Below are positions 1 through 7,806 of a stretch of DNA of 41,862 nucleotides, piece by piece; position 1 is the first letter of the stretch; every line of letters starts with the position of its first letter. The notes beneath the pieces were generated by a model, which worked only from the letters and a program-made list of their open reading frames with translations, had not been told where the DNA came from and ran no database searches. A program made the position numbers and the translations under genes. The DNA comes from Amphritea atlantica (GTDB lineage: Bacteria; Pseudomonadota; Gammaproteobacteria; Pseudomonadales; Balneatricaceae), in the NCBI RefSeq assembly GCF_900111095.1, contig NZ_FOGB01000004.1, positions 1 to 41,862 of the forward strand, in the 5' to 3' direction.

Positions 1-177
1 CAGACGCTGATTCGGGAGTGGTCTTACGGCAAACTGTATAACAATTCCGCTCAGCGAAATGCGAAACTACCCTGTTATCTGAAGAGGTATAACCTTGTCA
101 GACCACATGGTAGTTTAAACAAGCAACCGCCTATAAGCCGGTTACTTGTGAACAACGTATCTGAAATCTACAGTTAG
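1..177 (+). mobile_element. IS481-type transposase, 3' end (partial)
   Basis: The first 177 bases read open in frame 1 and end at TAG (175-177), giving 58 residues that continue from outside the window. The segment contains REWSYGKLY, then LKRYNLVRPHGSLN and PPISRLLVNN. This is the typical C-terminus of IS481-family DDE transposases, with the conserved 'YN..RPH.SL...PPISR' pattern. The family assignment is from memory of that pattern. The catalytic core and the other end lie outside the window, so whether the element is intact cannot be told. It borders the toxin-cassette zone and supports that zone being mobile. Confidence 0.8.
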
Positions 178-247
178 AAAAAGCCTTCTTTATTTAACCG
201 GGTGAAAACGAGCTTGTAAGATGGTTTCGATAGCGCTTTCGCTCTGT

Positions 248-272
248 GTGGGAGCGACGCCCTCGTCGCGAT
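248..272. repeat. REP-like palindrome
   Basis: A GTGGGAGCGACG head is followed by a perfect 6-bp stem, GCGACG (254-259) and CGTCGC (264-269), around a CCCT loop. The GTGGGAGCG head followed by a small hairpin is the layout of pseudomonad REP sequences. I see only one copy in the window, so membership in a dispersed family is inferred. Confidence 0.55.
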
Positions 273-280
273 ACGATTGA

Positions 281-338
281 TAGCGATCAAAGGGTCAGAG
301 TCAATGATCTAGCGATCAAAGGGTCAGAGTCAATGATC
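281..338. repeat. Two tandem 29-bp units
   Basis: Two identical 29-bp units, 281-309 and 310-338, begin TAGCGATCAAAGGGTCAGAG and end TCAATGATC. Each carries GATCA and TGATC at its ends. Degenerate relatives start the 145-bp repeats at 2582 and 5244, so this is a recurring element of the zone. With only two units and no spacer it is not a CRISPR array. Confidence 0.75.
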
Positions 339-500
339 CAGAATCTACAATGATGAGCCATTTATGGATTGGGCCTGGACTTTGTAAATGGAGATCTCAC
401 CGGCAAAATTGTTATAAACTGTGGCAGAATGATTTTACTTTAACCTCAAATCGGTTATCTTCTTCACTCCTCAAAAATCACCCTCACAAGGACAGTGAGT

Positions 501-1043
501 ATGTTACTCCCTATGGACAGAGCACGGTTATGTAGTGGCAGCGATCTGACTGCCGAAAAACTCCCCTATGTTCTCCGACCACAGAATGCTCTGAATACTG
601 CCCAACGAATGTGGGCCAATGAGTTTGAACGCTCCAGACTTGTTCGTTTTGACCCGGTATCCCGGCATACCCGCCACAACAGACGCTTACCTTTCCCTTC
701 ATCGCTGCAAAACGCTATCCGCACCGGCCAGTTGATACTGCTGCTGGATGATGCCCGCATGATTACGGCACCGGTTGTCAGTCAGCGAAATGGTGAGCTG
801 CAAACATCCGGGTTAGAACGGGAATCACTGATGTTTCGCACCACCATAGAACGGGCGTTGAAACGCAGTAGTTTCAGTAGTGGCAGTGTGAGTACCCCAG
901 ATACAGTCACAGACGCTCCAATGAGTTTTGCCGACAGCATCGCAGTCAACAACAGATATTTGTTGGGCGAAGATAAACAAGCCAAAGATAAAGGGGAATC
1001 AAAAGACAAAGCTGAAGCAGGGCTGGCTCGTAGTAAGCGGTAG
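501..1043 (+). CDS. Unknown protein, probable N-terminal part of interrupted toxin
   Basis: 180 residues of a protein I do not recognise. ATG at 501 is chosen because AAGGA (488-492) lies 8 bases upstream; an in-frame GTG at 495 is the alternative. The middle contains RRLPFPSSLQNAIRTGQLIL and LLLDDAR, and the C-terminus is lysine-rich. The frame stops at TAG (1041-1043), but the same frame continues open straight into the deaminase-type toxin ending at 1829. The simplest reading is that this is the trafficking or pre-toxin part of one protein of about 442 residues split by a nonsense change. It could instead be a separate gene. Confidence 0.55.
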   Translation: MLLPMDRARLCSGSDLTAEKLPYVLRPQNALNTAQRMWANEFERSRLVRFDPVSRHTRHNRRLPFPSSLQNAIRTGQLILLLDDARMITAPVVSQRNGELQTSGLERESLMFRTTIERALKRSSFSSGSVSTPDTVTDAPMSFADSIAVNNRYLLGEDKQAKDKGESKDKAEAGLARSKR

Positions 1044-1151
1044 ACTGAAGATTTATCCAACTTTGGGACATATCTTAAAGTAATAAGTGATATCACAGCA
1101 GACACTATATCTGAGGGAGTCAGTGATTTTGGGGCTGCATTAACCAAAGGA

Positions 1152-1829
1152 ATGGTAACATTCGCTGTTGATGTAAAAGCAGGCGAGAAGTCTGCACAGG
1201 AGATGAAAAATTTGCTGGATGTGTACGATAGTCGTACTCAGTTTGCCAGCGACTTCAAAGACGATCTTGCACAAAGCCCATTAACGCAAACGATGGGCGA
1301 AGGTGTCTCAAAAATTGATCAGACACTTGGTCTCTCTGATGAAAGTAAAGCTTATATAGGGACCCTTACGGCGGGTTTGCCGTTAGTTAGTAAGCTTGGT
1401 AAATTTGTTCCAACCAGCGCGAAACCAGTGGTCACCGCAGAAGCCCGTGTGAATGGATCGGTTTTCCGTGATGTTAACCAGACTGCTCGAATTGAAGCAA
1501 ATGCTAATAAGCCGACGCTAATATCAGAAAGAGTATTAGCAAAAGAAGCAAAAGCAGGTAAGGAATTACCAAATGGGAATATGGGTACGGCGCATGCTGA
1601 GATTGGAGCAATACAGCAAGCAGCGGATGCCGGCAAAACAAAAGGTGCAGATATGTCTATGACGGTATCAGGTAAAGATGTGTGTGGTTATTGTAAGGGG
1701 GACATAGCGGCGACAGCAGAAAAAGCTGAGCTGAAGTCGTTAACCATTCAAGCAACTGATGATATAACGGGGTTACCGAAAACGTATCACTGGAAACCCG
1801 GAATGAAGTCAATTAAGGTGAAACCATGA
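1152..1829 (+). CDS. Deaminase-fold toxin domain protein
   Basis: The C-terminal part carries a cytidine-deaminase-like zinc site: HAE at residues 148-150 and CGYC at 178-181, with the spacing seen in polymorphic-toxin deaminases. Such toxins deaminate nucleic-acid bases or nucleotides in target cells; the substrate here cannot be read from sequence. The first ~90 residues look like a linker. ATG 1152 has no clear ribosome site, and the frame is open back to a TAG at 1041-1043, so translation may originally have begun at 501. The stop overlaps the start of the next gene by 4 bases (ATGA), the usual arrangement of a toxin and its immunity gene. Deaminase fold is fairly sure; the exact family (BURPS668_1122-like or relative) is not. 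Confidence 0.65.
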   Translation: MVTFAVDVKAGEKSAQEMKNLLDVYDSRTQFASDFKDDLAQSPLTQTMGEGVSKIDQTLGLSDESKAYIGTLTAGLPLVSKLGKFVPTSAKPVVTAEARVNGSVFRDVNQTARIEANANKPTLISERVLAKEAKAGKELPNGNMGTAHAEIGAIQQAADAGKTKGADMSMTVSGKDVCGYCKGDIAATAEKAELKSLTIQATDDITGLPKTYHWKPGMKSIKVKP

Positions 1830-2230
1830 ATACGATACTAGGCGGCTATATTCTTGATGCGGATTCGGTACGCCAACAACTACCGGCTGTATTTGATCCA
1901 AATTATAGCACCATTATGAATGTCCTATCATCCTTGAAGGAGGCAAACGGCGTTATTGGTTTAAGATGTCAGCCGGAGCCAGAAGCTGGACCATACGAAC
2001 TAATGCTGTATTCCGATGATGGAAACTTTCTTCTTATGCTTAATGAGTTTGATGAAGATGGAGATAGTAGTGTTAGAAGTATTAATAAGTCTGGTTCCGA
2101 TAGCTCACTAATATCTATTTTGGGAGACCTTTATTCTGCAAAATCTATTACTCGTGATTTTCAACTTGTATGTTCTATTTTTAAAGCGTTTGCAGCTACA
2201 GGTAACGTCTCAGAGCTGTTAATGAACTAA
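1826..2230 (+). CDS. Putative immunity protein for the deaminase toxin
   Basis: 134 residues, acidic, no signal peptide or membrane segment. It overlaps the toxin stop by 4 bases and has AAGGTG (1815-1820) as ribosome site. Position directly behind a deaminase toxin, size and acidity all fit an immunity protein; that role is inferred. The LGGYILD start and the LMLNEFDEDG segment faintly recall small immunity-like families such as DUF6911, but I hold that only weakly. Base composition is AT-richer than in the nif genes. Confidence 0.5.
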   Translation: MNTILGGYILDADSVRQQLPAVFDPNYSTIMNVLSSLKEANGVIGLRCQPEPEAGPYELMLYSDDGNFLLMLNEFDEDGDSSVRSINKSGSDSSLISILGDLYSAKSITRDFQLVCSIFKAFAATGNVSELLMN

Positions 2231-2265
2231 TCAGCTAAGGGAACTTTGACTGCCCCCAAGACCGT

Positions 2266-2303
2266 TTCTCTGTGGCCAATTTAGAGTTATTGACCACAGA
2301 GAA
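2266..2303. terminator. Hairpin between convergent genes
   Basis: TTCTCTGTGG (2266-2275) pairs with CCACAGAGAA (2294-2303), and CAAT/ATTG extend the stem inside a short loop. It lies between the plus-strand immunity gene and the minus-strand oxidase fragment, so it could serve both. No clear T-run follows, so terminator function is inferred. The stem sequence is related to the CTCTGTGG repeats nearby. Confidence 0.45.
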
Positions 2304-2317
2304 CACCGACTATTTTA

Positions 2318-2583
2318 TTAAATAACCCGACCACTGTTTAAGATACCTTTAGGATCTAACGTGTCTTTAAGCCTGTGCATCAGGGCGATCTCTTCCTTTG
2401 TTCTGGAGTGAAGTAAGTACTTTCTCTTTAACACACCGATACCATGCTCGGCAGAAATCGAGCCTTGATATTCACCGACAACCGCCATCATCCTGGCAAA
2501 GATCGCCGCTAAATCATCTGCTGATCCCGTACCGGCACAGATATGCAGATTACTGTCACCGATGTGACCAAAAATACGCGGGA
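2318..2583 (-). pseudogene. C-terminal fragment of a GlcD-type FAD-linked oxidase
   Basis: About 88 codons on the minus strand match the C-terminal cap of FAD-linked oxidases of the glycolate/D-lactate dehydrogenase type: GHIGDSNLH, then SISAEHGIGVLKRKYL, then LKDTLDPKGILNSGRVI and stop at 2318-2320. The FAD-binding N-terminal domain, some 350 residues, is missing. The homology ends at about 2583, exactly where the 145-bp repeat begins, so the repeat marks the break. Reading continues into repeat-derived sequence but that part is not oxidase. A dead remnant. Confidence 0.75.
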
Positions 2584-2726
2584 TCAAAGGGTCAAAGTCA
2601 TTGATCCAAACGCAGCAGTAATCCATTCTTGACGAGAAAATCATTGGCACCATTGATGAAAGTGAGTTGCTGAAGTATCCCAAAGCAGATGAATCTGTAA
2701 GCTAAGGTGAGCGTAAATAAACGAGC
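2582..2726. repeat. 145-bp repeat, copy A
   Basis: Starts GATCAAAGGGTCAAAG and ends AAATAAACGAGC. It matches 5244-5388 over its full 145 bp with scattered substitutions and no net length difference. Inside is an open tail of 26 codons (2625-2705) containing GTIDESELL, also kept in copy B. It looks like the end of a lost gene duplicated with its flank. It precedes cassette 2. Confidence 0.8.
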
Positions 2727-2746
2727 AGCGTGTTCCTTTATATCCC

Positions 2747-2771
2747 TTTATCTCTGTGCCCTCAGTGGTGA
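2747..2771 (+). repeat. CTCTGTG repeat, short copy
   Basis: A 25-bp version of the 34-bp element at 4089-4122 and 5389-5422, lacking an internal 9 bases. It sits 12 bases before the start of cassette 2, in the same place as the full copy before cassette 3. Confidence 0.7.
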
Positions 2772-2783
2772 ATAACCAACTTC

Positions 2784-3521
2784 GTGTATGAAGATGGTCC
2801 TACACGAGCCGCGCTTAAACAGTTTTCTAAAGACTACGTTACTGCACAGGATAGTATTGAACTTGCCGAGTCACTGGCACCGACAGTAGCAGATACGATT
2901 CTGACCGTCGTACTGACAGCGGCAACAGGTGTTGGAGGGACAGTTATCGTTGCCAGGGCGGGACAGGCGCTCTTCAAACAACTAGGCAGATTATTAGTCA
3001 GTCTTGGTAAGGTGTTGAAAAAGTCTGAACTTTCAAAACACATCGTCAGCAAGCTGAGTAACAAGCCTGAGAGATTTGAAATTCGGCGTCCCGAAGCCCT
3101 GAAATTGTCAGAGCCTAAGCGGGTTGAGGGGAATGGTAATGATGGTACGATGGGAGGGGAGAGTGTTGTTCCAGACAGTAAAGGAAGTACACTTATCGAT
3201 AGTATGGAGCCGGCAGAAGCTAAGAGATATCAAGAATATTGGAATACTGGCGGCGACACTGCTGCTCAAGTGAGTCCGGGTATAAGGGTTTCTCATACTG
3301 AAACAGTACCTAGTAGCCGAGCGGGTGAGGTCTATGAGCGAACCACTTATTACGATGAATTTGGACGGCGACGCAAAGTTACCGATTACACAGATCATAG
3401 TATGAGTGATGGCCACACTAATCCCCATGACCATTACTATGATGAAGTTTATGATAATGGACTTTATGTCAATAAGAAAATTAAGAATCCTGAAACGGGT
3501 TCTACAACTTTTAATCGATGA
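2784..3521 (+). CDS. Orphan polymorphic-toxin C-terminal cassette (toxin 2)
   Basis: 245 residues beginning at GTG without a good ribosome site. The reading frame begins abruptly after a repeat, as in a displaced C-terminal piece of a longer toxin. Residues 1-131 (YEDGPTRAALKQF, a hydrophobic stretch around 30-60, then LSEPKRVEGNGNDGTMGG) are about 90% identical to the product at 4135. After VVPD the two proteins are unrelated. The unique end carries YYDEFGRRRKVTDYTDHS and GHTNPHDHYYD, a histidine-rich segment that may bind metal, as in nuclease toxins; I do not recognise the family. The stop overlaps the next gene by 4 bases. Role as toxin is inferred. Confidence 0.55.
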   Translation: MYEDGPTRAALKQFSKDYVTAQDSIELAESLAPTVADTILTVVLTAATGVGGTVIVARAGQALFKQLGRLLVSLGKVLKKSELSKHIVSKLSNKPERFEIRRPEALKLSEPKRVEGNGNDGTMGGESVVPDSKGSTLIDSMEPAEAKRYQEYWNTGGDTAAQVSPGIRVSHTETVPSSRAGEVYERTTYYDEFGRRRKVTDYTDHSMSDGHTNPHDHYYDEVYDNGLYVNKKIKNPETGSTTFNR

Positions 3522-4021
3522 CAGGTAAATATATGAATAATTCGGTTCGAATAAAAGTTTTGGATTTGATTGATAGTGGATACTGGAAAAGTGTGCAGTG
3601 GAAAGAATGGGCGGACGCTGTAATATTGAAGTTCGATGAGCCTCCTTATTGGGTAATTGAGTTAAGTATAGTAAAAAACTCAGGGGAAGCTATTTCAATT
3701 TTACGAGAAAGTCTGGCTGAGGTTCACTACAAAGACGATATAAATCACAAATCTATCATTCTTGGTTATATGTTTCTTCGGTATAAAGAAAAAGAAATTA
3801 ATCTTAAGGAGTTTTTAACTTTAGCTTGGCAGGAAACTGAAGCGGAGGAAGATGTTGGTAGCCCTTCAAATTCTGATATTTTTGAAATGTATGAGGCGTG
3901 TAATAATTCTTCTGGGGCTGACGAAAAGTTTGAAAGTATAGTTGATCGCGTTTGCAAAAATTTTTCTTATAATGCTGAATGTGCAGCTAAAGCTCTTTTG
4001 GAAGTAAATGGCTATAAATAG
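3518..4021 (+). CDS. Putative immunity protein for toxin 2
   Basis: Up to 167 residues, acidic and soluble, no recognised domain. ATG 3518 overlaps the toxin stop (ATGA). A second ATG at 3533, just behind AGGT (3523-3526), would give 162 residues. Contains a tryptophan-rich N-terminal part and an EAEEDVGSPSNSDIFEMYEA segment. The assignment rests on position behind toxin 2 and on size. AT-rich compared with the nif genes. Confidence 0.5.
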   Translation: MTGKYMNNSVRIKVLDLIDSGYWKSVQWKEWADAVILKFDEPPYWVIELSIVKNSGEAISILRESLAEVHYKDDINHKSIILGYMFLRYKEKEINLKEFLTLAWQETEAEEDVGSPSNSDIFEMYEACNNSSGADEKFESIVDRVCKNFSYNAECAAKALLEVNGYK

Positions 4022-4088
4022 GATGTTCCAAAAAATTAACTCATTACTAGGGAATTTGTGAGTAAGTTCCTCATGTACTAATTCAGAC

Positions 4089-4122
4089 TTTATCTCTGTG
4101 CCCTCAGTGTCCTCTGTGGTGA
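4089..4122 (+). repeat. 34-bp CTCTGTG repeat
   Basis: Starts TTTATCTCTGTGCCCTCAGT and ends CCTCTGTGGTGA; identical to 5389-5422 and related, inverted, to 39686-39714. It lies directly upstream of cassette 3. Confidence 0.8.
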
Positions 4123-4134
4123 ATTGCCAACTTC

Positions 4135-4920
4135 GTGTATGAAGATGGTCCTACACGAGCCGCGCTTAAACAGTTTTCAAAAGACTACGTTACTGCACAG
4201 GATAGTATTGAACTTGCCGAGTCGCTGGCCCCTACGGTAATAGATACGATTCTGACTGTCGTACTGACAGCGGTAACAGGTGTTGGAGGGGCATTTATCG
4301 TTGCTAAGAGGGGACTATCGCTCTTCAAACAACTGGGCAGATTATTAGTCAGTCTTGGTAAAGCTCTGAAAAAGTCTGAACTTTCAAAACGTATCGTCAG
4401 CAAGCTGAGTAACAAGCCTGAGAGATTTGAAATTCGGCGTCCCGAAGCCCAGGAATTGTCAGAGCCTAAGCGGGTTGAGGGGAATGGTAATGATGGTACG
4501 ATGGGAGGGCAGAGTGTTGTTCCTGACAATAGTGTCTCCGGATTAGATAAGTTTTTACCTCAAGGAACATTTGAAAATGGGTTAGATTTACCAGCTACGA
4601 GTGTGCCGCATGCTCCTGTTTCTCTGAATAGAAAGCTCCGAGTGTTACAAGATGCACAACAGACAGCAGCTAGGACGGAAACGTTGAAGGATGGGAGAGT
4701 TATTTATTATGGGTCAGAGGTTCCTGCCCGTAACCCTGGGTCAACACGAGGGGCTTCTTTAGTGACGGAGTATCAACCAGAAACTGGAAGAGTGCGGCAA
4801 TACTATGAATCTTATGATCATGATGGGGCTGCTAATCGGGTTCATCCTAAATTGATTGATGGGCAGGTGGTTGATTCACAGCACTATCCACTTACTAAAA
4901 AAGAACTGGAAGGTAAATAA
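4135..4920 (+). CDS. Orphan polymorphic-toxin C-terminal cassette (toxin 3)
   Basis: 261 residues from GTG, with the same first ~131 residues as the product at 2784 (394 bp aligned without gaps, 4135-4528). After VVPDN it is unique: ARTETLKDGRVIYYGSEVP, then TRGASLVTEYQPETGRVRQY, YESYDHDGAANRVHPK and SQHYPLTKKELEGK. This end resembles small C-terminal toxin modules of bacterial polymorphic toxins (a 'GxT.GA..V.EY....G.VR...ESYDH.G...RVHPK' type), recalled from memory. It probably acts as a nuclease or similar. No secretion signal of its own, so it would need to recombine into a full toxin or be silent. Confidence 0.55.
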   Translation: MYEDGPTRAALKQFSKDYVTAQDSIELAESLAPTVIDTILTVVLTAVTGVGGAFIVAKRGLSLFKQLGRLLVSLGKALKKSELSKRIVSKLSNKPERFEIRRPEAQELSEPKRVEGNGNDGTMGGQSVVPDNSVSGLDKFLPQGTFENGLDLPATSVPHAPVSLNRKLRVLQDAQQTAARTETLKDGRVIYYGSEVPARNPGSTRGASLVTEYQPETGRVRQYYESYDHDGAANRVHPKLIDGQVVDSQHYPLTKKELEGK

Positions 4921-4924
4921 GAAT

Positions 4925-5167
4925 ATGGTGAGCAATGTTGACACGCTTCAGTTAGAGAAGCTTTTGGGAGAGAACGGGGATATTGATTTTGACGCTCTTG
5001 CTGACTGGGCGTACAAAACTAGACTGGATGGGCTTGGCGATTTTCCTAGAGATATTTTAGATGATTTAGAGCAATTAGGAGCCTGCAATATGGGACCAGA
5101 ATTTGAGTGGTCTCGGCAAGACTTGAGGGCCCTGCTAGGGAAGTTGCGAATAAGCTCCTCCTCTTGA
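4925..5167 (+). CDS. Putative immunity protein for toxin 3
   Basis: 80 residues from ATG 4925, four bases after the toxin stop, with AAGG about 13 bases upstream. Acidic, with LGENGDIDFDALADWAY and a C-terminal serine run. No recognised domain. Position and size suggest immunity. An upstream in-frame start at 4856 would overlap the toxin by 65 bases and is less likely. Confidence 0.5.
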   Translation: MVSNVDTLQLEKLLGENGDIDFDALADWAYKTRLDGLGDFPRDILDDLEQLGACNMGPEFEWSRQDLRALLGKLRISSSS

Positions 5168-5243
5168 GATAATCTGCGATGCAACCTTCTCAGAGATAAG
5201 CCACGGATCATCAGCTCACTTTCGCCGACAGCGAGTTCAGTCG

Positions 5244-5388
5244 AATCAAAGGGGCAGAGTCATTGATCTAAACGCAGCAGTAATCCATTCTTGACGAGAA
5301 AATTACTGGCACTATTGATGAAAGTGAGTTGCTGGAGTCTCTCAAAGCAGATGAATCTGTAAGATAAGGGGAGCGTAAATAAACGAGC
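5244..5388. repeat. 145-bp repeat, copy B
   Basis: Counterpart of 2582-2726. The 26-codon tail with GTIDESELL is at 5287-5367 and keeps its reading frame and stop despite substitutions. Confidence 0.8.
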
Positions 5389-5422
5389 TTTATCTCTGTG
5401 CCCTCAGTGTCCTCTGTGGTGA
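5389..5422 (+). repeat. 34-bp CTCTGTG repeat
   Basis: Identical to 4089-4122. Abuts the 145-bp repeat with no bases between them. Confidence 0.8.
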
Positions 5423-5504
5423 GCTTTTATATGCATGAAGCAGATTTGCACAGAGAACACTGAAGTTGGTCACACAGATTTATTTACCGGGTTGGGATCA
5501 TCTG

Positions 5505-6350
5505 TCAGGCCAGTTCAGTTTCGCCCACGGCAGCTTCAAGAAAGCTTTCCCAGGGCGCTTCGATAATCTGAATCTTCTTCAGTTTACAGAAGCGGCGTTC
5601 TTTATCGGTCGGTTCTTCAATGAATACCCAGCCCGCCTGTTCACTATCGGCGGCGTAGATAATATCTCCCATTACCATCCGCTCGGTATCCCGGGTGAAG
5701 CGCATGCCAAGAAACAGATACTGTTTGTTCTGCCGGTAGAGCTTAATAAATTCTGGTACGGCGAAACCACCCATCAGTTCGGTAATGTAATCAACAAAGT
5801 CGGCATCGGAGGCGATGAAGTTGGCTTCGGGCACCGGACAGCCCAGCGGTTTAAAGAGAATAGGCAGGCCGGCCATCACTTTGCTCTGTTCGATCTCGGT
5901 GTATGTCTCACCATCAAAGTTAAATATCTTATAGCGGTAGTCTGTGCCTGCTACGCGGGAGAGACCCTGTATCAGTATGTGCTGACGGTTTTGATAGAGA
6001 TCGATTAATTGTGTGTCCCTGTTTATATCCACCACCCAGCCTGGGTTTATATCTGCCAGCCATTGATGGAGTTTGGCGGTGGTCCATTGCTTATTCAGGT
6101 AGGTGTCATTAAAGAAGCGGGTTATAAAGCTGCGGCCCTTTTTGTTTTCAAGGTTCATCGCCGCGCGTGGGAATTCATACATCAGACGGGGAGCCATCGG
6201 CTGACCATTGTTCATCGCCAGAATCAGACTGTCACTGTCAGCTGGCATCGGCGTTTTATCTGCAACATTTGTGACATCGGCCAGCGCGCCTGCGCCCAGA
6301 TAGGGAACTATCTTTCCCGACTTAATCCCCTCGACTAATTTACTGTACAT
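5505..6350 (-). CDS. SIR2-like domain protein, divergent from nifH
   Basis: 281 residues from ATG 6350, preceded by GGTGA; an in-frame GTG at 6359 adds three residues. The N-terminus KIVPYLGAGALADV is the glycine-rich nucleotide-binding motif of SIR2-fold proteins, which bind NAD+ and act as deacylases, ADP-ribosyltransferases or NADases. The rest is diverged, so the reaction cannot be named. No signal peptide or membrane segment; cytoplasmic. It diverges from nifH, with a well-matched -24/-12 promoter at 6433-6448 and the two NifA sites at 6629-6674 between them, so it is probably expressed with nitrogenase. I infer a nif-linked role. A toxin- or defence-type SIR2 is the alternative but would not need this promoter. 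Confidence 0.7.
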   Translation of the reverse strand: MYSKLVEGIKSGKIVPYLGAGALADVTNVADKTPMPADSDSLILAMNNGQPMAPRLMYEFPRAAMNLENKKGRSFITRFFNDTYLNKQWTTAKLHQWLADINPGWVVDINRDTQLIDLYQNRQHILIQGLSRVAGTDYRYKIFNFDGETYTEIEQSKVMAGLPILFKPLGCPVPEANFIASDADFVDYITELMGGFAVPEFIKLYRQNKQYLFLGMRFTRDTERMVMGDIIYAADSEQAGWVFIEEPTDKERRFCKLKKIQIIEAPWESFLEAAVGETELA

Positions 6351-6432
6351 ATCGTTCACCCATGGCTGATTAATTTAAGTGTTGTTGCTCTGCATATTAA
6401 GGACAGAGCAAATTTGAATTAAACAGAGCTGT

Positions 6433-6448
6433 TGCAATAGTCAGGCCA
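6433..6448 (-). promoter_or_regulatory. Sigma-54 promoter of the SIR2-like gene
   Basis: On the minus strand: TGGCCTGACTATTGCA, with GG-N10-GC spacing and a perfect TTGCA at -12. The -12 element is about 83 bases upstream of ATG 6350. Confidence 0.7.
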
Positions 6449-6628
6449 TCGCTGGATTGATGATGGTTTTATGCCATTTATCCGGGCAGATTCAGTGCTG
6501 TGCTTCTGTTTGAGCCAGAAAAGATCTGTACGGCGCCGCTGTCACTGCGGTGATCGCTTATGCAACGGCTGGAGCAGGGCGATGTGATAAATGTGACATT
6601 GATACGTCTGACAAAACCCTTATTTTTT

Positions 6629-6674
6629 TGTTGGTATTGCAACAGTAACCCCGCCAATTGTTGTTACTAACACA
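6629..6674 (+). promoter_or_regulatory. Two NifA upstream activator sequences
   Basis: Two perfect TGT-N10-ACA sites, 6629-6644 and 6659-6674, 30 bp apart centre to centre, so on about the same face of the helix. The nearer ends 80 bp before the nifH -24 element and lies about 210 bp from the SIR2-like promoter, so both could be served. Confidence 0.8.
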
Positions 6675-6686
6675 GACAATGTCTGT
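6672..6686. promoter_or_regulatory. Palindrome beside the NifA sites
   Basis: ACAGAC-AAT-GTCTGT, a perfect 6-bp inverted repeat overlapping the right half of the second NifA site. Possibly an operator for another regulator; no family match. Confidence 0.35.
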
Positions 6687-6751
6687 TATTCAGAATGCTT
6701 CTTAAAATAAATAATTATTTAAAAACAATTATTTATAGGTTTTTTTCTTGG

Positions 6752-6768
6752 TTGGTACAAAGTTCGCA
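6752..6768 (+). promoter_or_regulatory. nifHp: Sigma-54 promoter of nifHDK
   Basis: TTGGTACAAAGTTCGCA: GG at 6754-6755 and GC at 6766-6767 with N10 between. The -12 box reads TCGCA rather than TTGCA. Transcription should start near 6778, leaving a leader of about 70 bases. Confidence 0.7.
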
Positions 6769-6823
6769 ACAGTGGATGTGAGTTTTCGGGTCAGAACAAT
6801 TGTGTCTGGCTCAGGCAATCTAA

Positions 6824-7732
<909 letters not shown>

Positions 7733-7806
7733 AGTCGTGGTTTTGCTATTGACGGGTATGGAGCGGATTAGCTTCTACCCGCAAACTAAAATGTAAGGAG
7801 ACAGCT

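Larger units (their letters stand above)
178..500. other. Intergenic repeat-bearing gap
   Basis: No convincing gene between the transposase remnant and the first cassette. It holds a REP-like hairpin (248-272) and two tandem 29-bp units (281-338). Several short open frames here lack a ribosome site and look like chance. Confidence 0.6.
5168..5504. other. Repeat-filled gap left of the SIR2-like gene
   Basis: No gene seen. It holds the second 145-bp repeat (5244-5388) directly followed by a 34-bp CTCTGTG repeat (5389-5422), the same two elements that precede cassette 2, but here no toxin segment follows. This may be the scar of a lost cassette or the edge of the array. Confidence 0.6.

Noticed and set aside
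281-338. Possible CRISPR repeats
   Set aside because: Only two identical units placed head to tail with no spacer, no leader and no cas genes.
36-350. A complete insertion sequence at the left edge
   Set aside because: Only the transposase 3' end is present; I could not identify a terminal inverted repeat with confidence.
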